Part shown: positions 4,695 through 8,519 of the stretch, piece after piece
Layout: the number at the start of each line of letters is the position of its first letter
How positions within the stretch are numbered: the first letter of the stretch is position 1
Source of the DNA: JACCTH01 sp035250485
Lineage (GTDB): Bacteria; Actinomycetota; Acidimicrobiia; Spongiisociales; ZC4RG35
DNA: 8,519 bases
Direction of reading: 5' to 3'
Assembly (NCBI GenBank): GCA_035250485.1
Contig: DATFFB010000193.1
Coordinates: forward strand, 1-8,519
Program-made: the position numbers and the translations under genes
Notes under the pieces: generated by a model
What the model saw: the letters and a program-made list of their open reading frames with translations, nothing else
Told to the model about the DNA's origin: nothing
Databases searched by the model: none

Positions 4695-6347
4695 TTACGT
4701 TGGGGAGGTGAGGTAGTCGAGGCGAACCTCGCCGCCCTCTAACAGGGAGCGGTGGAACTCCTTTTGGTCGAACGCCGAGCCCTGCTTTCGCTTGGCCTCC
4801 TCGCGCAGGCCGAGGATCACCCTTTCTCCCACCTTGTAAGCGATGGCCTGCCCCGGCCACCCGAGGTAGCGCTTTGCTTCCGACTCGGACACGTCGCGGG
4901 GCTGGCCTGCCACTTGGTGAAGAACCTCCACTGCCGTGGCGTAGTCCCAGGAACCGCCGGGGTTGACCAGGGAGTCGTCGGGCAGTTCGAGCCCGAGATG
5001 GCAACCGATGTCGATTACGACCCGGCACGCCCGCAATTGCTGGGCGCTGTAGTGGCCCAGCCGGTACTCGGGCTTCTCGAAGTAACCAAGCTCGTCCATC
5101 AGCCGCTCCGTATAAAGAGCCCAGCCCTCGCCGTAACCGGAATACCAGATCAACAACCGATGGGCCCGCGTGAGGTTCTCCTGCTGGGCCATCGAGGTGC
5201 CCACTTGCAGGTGATGGCCGGGAAACCCCTCGTGATAAGCCGTGGACACTTCGCCCCAAAGTGGAATCTGCTGCCGCTCGCCGAACGAATACCAGATCCC
5301 CCCGGGACGGCTGAAGTCCTCACTCGGCTGCAGGTAGTAGGCCCCGAGGGCGGCTCCCGGGGGAACCAGATTCACGGTGACCTGCTTGATCTGATCCGGC
5401 ACCACGAAGTGCGCTCCGTCGAGGTGGCGTAGGGCCTGGTCCTGTCGCTCTTGGATGAACTCAGCAAACTCCGCCTGACTAGAAGCCGCATAGGAGGCGT
5501 CGGTCTCGAGCATCTCGATCACGTCGTTGAGACTCTTGGATGGGTCGAGTTCCGCCGCCACTTCGGTCATCGCCTGGTAAAGGCGGCGCACCTCGCTCCA
5601 ACCCCATTCGTATGTCTCCAGCGGATCGATTCGCAACCCGAGAAATCGATCGGCCGAGCTCAGGTATCTCTCACGTCCGACACCATCGCTCTCGCCGGCA
5701 TGAGGTAAGTAGTCCTGCTCGACATAGTCAGCGAACTCCCCCGCCGCCCGCCGGCCCTCGTCGACCGCCTGCGACACCCGTTCGGCAAGGGCCGGGGCCT
5801 CCTCCACCGCATCCCTGGCCAACCCCAGCCACTTCGAATCGGGCCCGGCGAGATGGCGGAATTGTTCGAGCGCTGACTCCGCCTGGCGGCGTGAGACGAC
5901 GAGACCGCGCGCCTTACCTTCGTCGAGGGTCGCCCGCCAGCCCGACAAGGGTTGTCCTGCGGTCTCCAGCCGGGCGACGATGTTCGCCCATGCCTCGTCT
6001 GACGAAGTGTCCATAAGGTCGAATACATCGCGCACATCGTCCTGGACACCGGCGGTGTGACGCAGCTCGTAGTACCGGTCGCCTTCGTTGTACTCGGACT
6101 GCTTCTTCATCAGGAATCCATCGAGCACCCGCGCTCCGTGTCGTTCCCACGAATCCGAGCCCTCGAGGTACGGCGCGATCAGCTTCCGATACCGGTTGAT
6201 GACCTCGGCGTAAGCCGACGAGCCTTCCGGGCTGGTATCGGGCCATAAGTGGTCGTAGCCATGTACCCCGATTTGAGTTGCGATATCAGGACGGTGGGCG
6301 GCTACTTCGTCGACAAACTGCGAGGCAATTGAAAAGAGATCGGACAC
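4695..6347 (-). CDS. DUF885 family protein, putative zinc metallopeptidase
   Basis: This 550-residue protein matches the DUF885 family in length and signatures. The zinc-binding HExxPGHH motif HEGFPGHH is at 372-379 (bases 5211-5234), with H372, E373 and H378 or H379 as expected ligands and catalytic base. About 30 residues later YGEGWALYTE (405-414) supplies a probable third ligand, E407, and RYLGWPGQAIAYKVG (493-507) is the conserved C-terminal family segment. No signal peptide or lipobox is visible, so it is probably cytoplasmic, unlike the many exported DUF885 proteins. The family is poorly characterised; a peptidase role is inferred from the motif. The start is GTG at 6345-6347 with no Shine-Dalgarno sequence; TAACGT (6355-6360) seven bases upstream fits a leaderless promoter. 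It is the first of three minus-strand genes (then LysM-M23 and permease) and diverges from the phosphotransferase gene across 30 bases. Peptide turnover is the natural guess. Confidence 0.9.
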   Translation of the reverse strand: MSDLFSIASQFVDEVAAHRPDIATQIGVHGYDHLWPDTSPEGSSAYAEVINRYRKLIAPYLEGSDSWERHGARVLDGFLMKKQSEYNEGDRYYELRHTAGVQDDVRDVFDLMDTSSDEAWANIVARLETAGQPLSGWRATLDEGKARGLVVSRRQAESALEQFRHLAGPDSKWLGLARDAVEEAPALAERVSQAVDEGRRAAGEFADYVEQDYLPHAGESDGVGRERYLSSADRFLGLRIDPLETYEWGWSEVRRLYQAMTEVAAELDPSKSLNDVIEMLETDASYAASSQAEFAEFIQERQDQALRHLDGAHFVVPDQIKQVTVNLVPPGAALGAYYLQPSEDFSRPGGIWYSFGERQQIPLWGEVSTAYHEGFPGHHLQVGTSMAQQENLTRAHRLLIWYSGYGEGWALYTERLMDELGYFEKPEYRLGHYSAQQLRACRVVIDIGCHLGLELPDDSLVNPGGSWDYATAVEVLHQVAGQPRDVSESEAKRYLGWPGQAIAYKVGERVILGLREEAKRKQGSAFDQKEFHRSLLEGGEVRLDYLTSPT

Positions 6348-6377
6348 GTTTTCGACGTTAGAGGTGCTCGCAGGCCA
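6348..6377. promoter_or_regulatory. 30-bp divergent promoter region between DUF885 and phosphotransferase genes
   Basis: Only 30 bases separate the divergent starts. On the minus strand TAACGT (6355-6360) ends exactly seven bases before the DUF885 GTG, the spacing expected if the start codon is the first transcribed base. On the plus strand GAGGT (6361-6365) lies 12 bases before the ATG at 6378, a somewhat distant Shine-Dalgarno, so the phosphotransferase promoter must lie within the 5' end of the DUF885 gene. Overlapping promoters could tie the two genes' expression together; this is inference. Confidence 0.35.
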
Positions 6378-7457
6378 ATGAAGATGCGATTCTGGAATGA
6401 TGGGCTCGTGTCATCCGCGAGCGACCTGATCGACGTCCGACCGGAAGAGGCATTTGACGTCCACCGCGTCGCCGACTTCCTCCAGGGACAAGTTCCCGGG
6501 GCCGAAGGCATTCCCTCGGTTCGCCAGTTCTCGGGCGGGCACGCCAATCTCACCTACCTCCTCGAATACCCCAAGATCGACCTGGTCCTGCGCCGGCCTC
6601 CGCTCGGTCCGGTGGCACCCGGGTCGCACGACATGAGCCGTGAATTCGCGGTCCTTTCGCGTCTCTATCGAGCCTTCCCGCCGGCGCCGCGGGCATTCGC
6701 TTTCTGTGAGGACCGGACCCTCATCGGCTCGCCCTTTTTCGTCATGGAGAGACGAGACGGCGTGGTTGTCCGAGGTGAAGTGCCGGAGCGGTTCGGTGGT
6801 GGCTCGGATCCGGTCATCAATCGCCGACTTTCCGAAGTCGTCATCGACACCTTGGCACAGTTTCACCGGGTCGATCCCGCTGCCTGCGGGCTTGATCAGG
6901 TCGGTCGTCCGGAGGGCTTTTTGCGCCGGCAGGTGGAGGGCTGGCTGAAGCGCTGGGAAGGGGCCCGGCATGAGACGAACGAAACCGCGGATCGGGTCGC
7001 CTCCTGGGTGGCCGAGGGAATCCCGTCATCGCAGCCTCCAACGCTGCTCCACAACGACTGGCGCCTCGACAACATGGCCGTTTCCGAAGACGACCCCGGA
7101 ACCTGCACGGCCGTTTACGACTGGGACATGTGCACAAGAGGCGACCCCCTCGCCGACCTTGGCACATTGCTGGCGGTTTGGTACGAGGGCGACGAGGTGC
7201 CCGCCAATCTCAATCCGATGCCGACGACCGTGCCAGGCTTCATGAACCGGGCCGAGGCGGTCGCGCGCTACCAATCCCTGACTGGCTTTCGGGTCGACGA
7301 CTTTGGTTGGTACCTGGTGTTCGGCACCTGGAAGCTAGGCGTGGTTCTGCAACAGATCTTCATCCGCTGGCACCGGGGACAGACACATGACGAACGCTTT
7401 GCCGCGATGGGAGACGGAGCCAAGCGCCTCTTCGAACTGGCCGCCGCCCGGATTTAG
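6378..7457 (+). CDS. Phosphotransferase family protein (APH fold, ACAD10/11 N-terminal-like)
   Basis: This is a 359-residue protein with the aminoglycoside phosphotransferase/choline kinase-like fold, closest by eye to the kinase domain found fused to acyl-CoA dehydrogenase in ACAD10/11. Motifs in order: the glycine-rich QFSGGHANLTYLLE (50-63), strand LVLRRPPLGP (69-78), helix C glutamate E89 in MSREFAVLSRL, IGSPFFVMER (116-125), the catalytic loop LLHNDWRLDN (223-232; D227 catalytic, N232 metal) and YDWDMCTRGDPLADLG (247-262; D248 metal-binding). The usual strand-3 lysine position is occupied by arginine (R72/R73), and the loop reads HND rather than HGD. The likely role is ATP-dependent phosphorylation of a hydroxylated metabolite, possibly a hydroxyacyl-CoA; antibiotic resistance is unlikely. 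The ATG at 6378 gives about 15 residues more than many relatives have; ATG at 6384 and GTG at 6408 are alternatives. Its TAG interlocks with the TAA of the convergent LLM gene at 7454-7457. Confidence 0.88.
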   Translation: MKMRFWNDGLVSSASDLIDVRPEEAFDVHRVADFLQGQVPGAEGIPSVRQFSGGHANLTYLLEYPKIDLVLRRPPLGPVAPGSHDMSREFAVLSRLYRAFPPAPRAFAFCEDRTLIGSPFFVMERRDGVVVRGEVPERFGGGSDPVINRRLSEVVIDTLAQFHRVDPAACGLDQVGRPEGFLRRQVEGWLKRWEGARHETNETADRVASWVAEGIPSSQPPTLLHNDWRLDNMAVSEDDPGTCTAVYDWDMCTRGDPLADLGTLLAVWYEGDEVPANLNPMPTTVPGFMNRAEAVARYQSLTGFRVDDFGWYLVFGTWKLGVVLQQIFIRWHRGQTHDERFAAMGDGAKRLFELAAARI

Positions 7458-8392
7458 GCGAGCTCCCGCAGAGTTCGGGTTCCTACACCGTCACCAGCGG
7501 TAGCCGGGACCAGCATCACCTGCGCTCCCTTCTCTTCAAAAGCTTCGAGGGCTGCCGTGGCTTCGGCCGACGATCCGACAGCAGCGATCGCCGAGATCAT
7601 CTCGATCGTGATCAACTCGGCCACGTCCCGCGGACGGGCTCCCTCGCGCACTTTGTCCACCAGGCCAGCGAATCCGGCTTCTCCCAAGGATTCCCGATAG
7701 CCGGGCGCCGCGAGATAGAGCGAAAGCTGGCGACGTATTTGCTCGATGGCCGAACGCGAGGGATCGACCGCGGCCACGACCCAGACAGCAATAGGGAGAC
7801 CAGTTTGCTCAGCGGCTCGTTGGGCTCGCTCGGGAGTGACCAGGTTGAGGACAATCCGATCGGCCGAGCGAGACGCGGCAGCCATCATCCGGGCGCCAGC
7901 CGCTGCCACTGTTATGTGATCCGTCATCTTCCCTAGACCGGAACGAAACCCGACCGAGTGGAAATGAGCCCCGCGGTGCTCCGTCCTCTCCCCCGCCAAA
8001 ACGGATCGAATCAGCGCAATCGCCTCCTCGATTCTCTCCGCCTCTCGGCCGTGGGGTCGTCCATGCCATCCTTCCACCAACGCTGGGCTTGATGCGCCGA
8101 TCGCCAGACGCGCCGGTCGCCTTCCTATGGTCTCAACCGAGCCCACCCCCATCGCCAGCGACACCGGATCTCGCAACCCCAGCGCCAACGGCCCGATAGT
8201 GACGGTGATCTGGTTGGTCGATTGGGCGATGGCCCCAGCCAGGGCGAAAGCATCGAAATGCAGCATCTCCCCCACCCAGAACTCGTGATAGCCGAGTCTT
8301 TCGGCGGCGGCCGCCAGGCCCAGAGCCTCCTCGCCGGGACGATCGAGCCAGAACGGTGCGACCACCCCGCGACCAGCCCTCCGCTCGTTCAC
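7454..8392 (-). CDS. LLM class F420-dependent oxidoreductase (possibly Rv3093c-like subfamily)
   Basis: This 312-residue protein has the TIM-barrel features of the luciferase-like family: LAAAAERLGYHEFWVGE at 26-42, the ITVTIGPLALGLRDPVSLAMG strand-loop-helix around 62-82 (quoted in part), RRPARLAIGASSP (91-103, in place of the usual RhxLGLGxG), HGREAERIEEAIALIRS (114-130) and ADRIVLNLV at 177-185. It differs clearly from the LLM protein at 848-1876 and is not a recent duplicate. I suspect the subfamily that includes Rv3093c of Mycobacterium tuberculosis, but only from recall. Reduced F420 is the likely cofactor; FMN cannot be excluded. The start is GTG at 8390-8392, with TAAGGT six bases upstream; a GTG at 8363-8365 (residue 10), preceded by GGAGG at 12 bases, is an alternative that begins nearer the conserved APFWLDRP segment. 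It follows the acyl-CoA dehydrogenase-like gene by 20 bases on the same strand and may be cotranscribed. Confidence 0.85.
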   Translation of the reverse strand: MNERRAGRGVVAPFWLDRPGEEALGLAAAAERLGYHEFWVGEMLHFDAFALAGAIAQSTNQITVTIGPLALGLRDPVSLAMGVGSVETIGRRPARLAIGASSPALVEGWHGRPHGREAERIEEAIALIRSVLAGERTEHRGAHFHSVGFRSGLGKMTDHITVAAAGARMMAAASRSADRIVLNLVTPERAQRAAEQTGLPIAVWVVAAVDPSRSAIEQIRRQLSLYLAAPGYRESLGEAGFAGLVDKVREGARPRDVAELITIEMISAIAAVGSSAEATAALEAFEEKGAQVMLVPATAGDGVGTRTLRELA

Positions 8393-8398
8393 AAAACG

Positions 8399-8404
8399 AC
8401 CTTA
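8399..8404 (-). promoter_or_regulatory. Candidate TAAGGT box before the second LLM gene
   Basis: On the minus strand TAAGGT lies in the 20-base gap after the acyl-CoA dehydrogenase-like gene and ends six bases before the GTG at 8392. It can be read two ways: as a TANNNT -10 box giving a leaderless transcript, or as a weak Shine-Dalgarno sequence (AAGG) in a polycistronic message. The sequence does not decide between them. Confidence 0.25.
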
Positions 8405-8412
8405 CGAGGGCG

Positions 8413-8519
8413 TCAGAGACCGATGGGGTCGGAGTCGAGTCCCAGCAGCACCCGACCTGTGAGCTCCCAGGTGGGCTGGGCGATCATCATGTGCTGGCTG
8501 ACGGTGTGGATGTCGCGCA
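8413..8519 (-). CDS. Acyl-CoA dehydrogenase-like flavoprotein, C-terminal fragment (5' end outside window)
   Basis: On the minus strand the frame is open from the window edge to TGA at 8413-8415, giving the last 34 residues. The visible sequence RDIHTVSQHMMIAQPTWEL, then TGRVLLGLD and the end DSDPIGL, resembles the last helix and tail of acyl-CoA dehydrogenase-fold proteins of the C-terminal type 2 group (the PF08028-like group that includes flavin-dependent hydroxylases), where an RDxH.xxQH segment and a GRxLLGL segment close the domain. It is not the DGPDEVH-type ending I associate with ACAD10/11 proper. Function could be acyl-CoA dehydrogenation or flavin-dependent hydroxylation; the active site is outside the window. 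It lies 20 bases upstream of the second LLM gene and is likely in one operon with it. With only 34 residues the call is tentative. Confidence 0.6.
   Translation of the reverse strand, partial: RDIHTVSQHMMIAQPTWELTGRVLLGLDSDPIGL

Noticed and set aside
4345..5259. A 304-codon minus-strand ORF across the DUF885 and LysM-M23 genes
   Set aside because: It is rich in Arg, Gly, Ser and Pro with no recognisable motif and lies out of frame across two well-supported genes on the same strand; it is a GC-driven shadow frame.
4752..5432. A 226-codon plus-strand ORF antisense to the DUF885 gene
   Set aside because: It lies directly opposite the conserved HEGFPGHH and EGWALYTE region, so its openness follows from the codon structure of the real gene.
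1..8519. Search for tRNA or rRNA genes, CRISPR arrays, insertion sequences, prophage or toxin-antitoxin genes
   Set aside because: None was seen. Coding is nearly continuous with gaps of at most 84 bases, and there are no long direct or inverted repeats apart from the LysM domains.

Overview
This is a gene-dense stretch of bacterial chromosome with high GC content (roughly 60-65% by eye), frequent GTG starts and no mobile elements, RNA genes or CRISPR. Two different luciferase-like monooxygenase (LLM) family proteins of the F420-dependent type, an ACAD10-like phosphotransferase, a LysM/M23 cell-wall hydrolase with a cleavable signal peptide, and several promoter boxes sitting almost on the start codon point to an actinobacterium, perhaps of the Acidimicrobiia/Microtrichales kind. 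That assignment is inference from gene content, not from a marker gene.

Layout. Bases 1-851 (+): the 3' end of a gamma-glutamyltranspeptidase gene, overlapped by a histidine-phosphatase gene. Bases 848-1876 (-): a first LLM oxidoreductase. Bases 1913-2089 (+): a 58-residue single-pass small membrane protein that an ORF cutoff of 60 codons would miss. Bases 2086-6347 (-): three co-directional genes in the transcription order DUF885 putative metallopeptidase, LysM-M23 endopeptidase, NCS1 nucleobase/vitamin permease, with gaps of 84 and 56 nt. Bases 6378-7457 (+): an ACAD10/11-type aminoglycoside-phosphotransferase-fold kinase. Bases 7454-8392 (-): a second LLM oxidoreductase of another subfamily. 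Bases 8413-8519 (-): the C-terminus of an acyl-CoA dehydrogenase-like protein that runs off the window. No stretch longer than 84 bases lacks a gene.

Working together. The genes look like general metabolism (peptide, glutathione or cell-wall peptide turnover, uptake of a nucleobase-like compound, F420 redox chemistry, acyl-CoA chemistry) rather than a dedicated defence or biosynthetic system, and I did not find an obviously new system. The most notable structural features are that all three convergent gene pairs overlap by exactly 4 nt through interlocked stop codons, that four of the six genes preceded by an intergenic gap and not obviously SD-driven have a TANNNT box 6-9 nt before the start codon (suggesting leaderless or near-leaderless transcripts), and that the LysM-M23 gene has a strong Shine-Dalgarno sequence partly buried in a predicted 5' hairpin.
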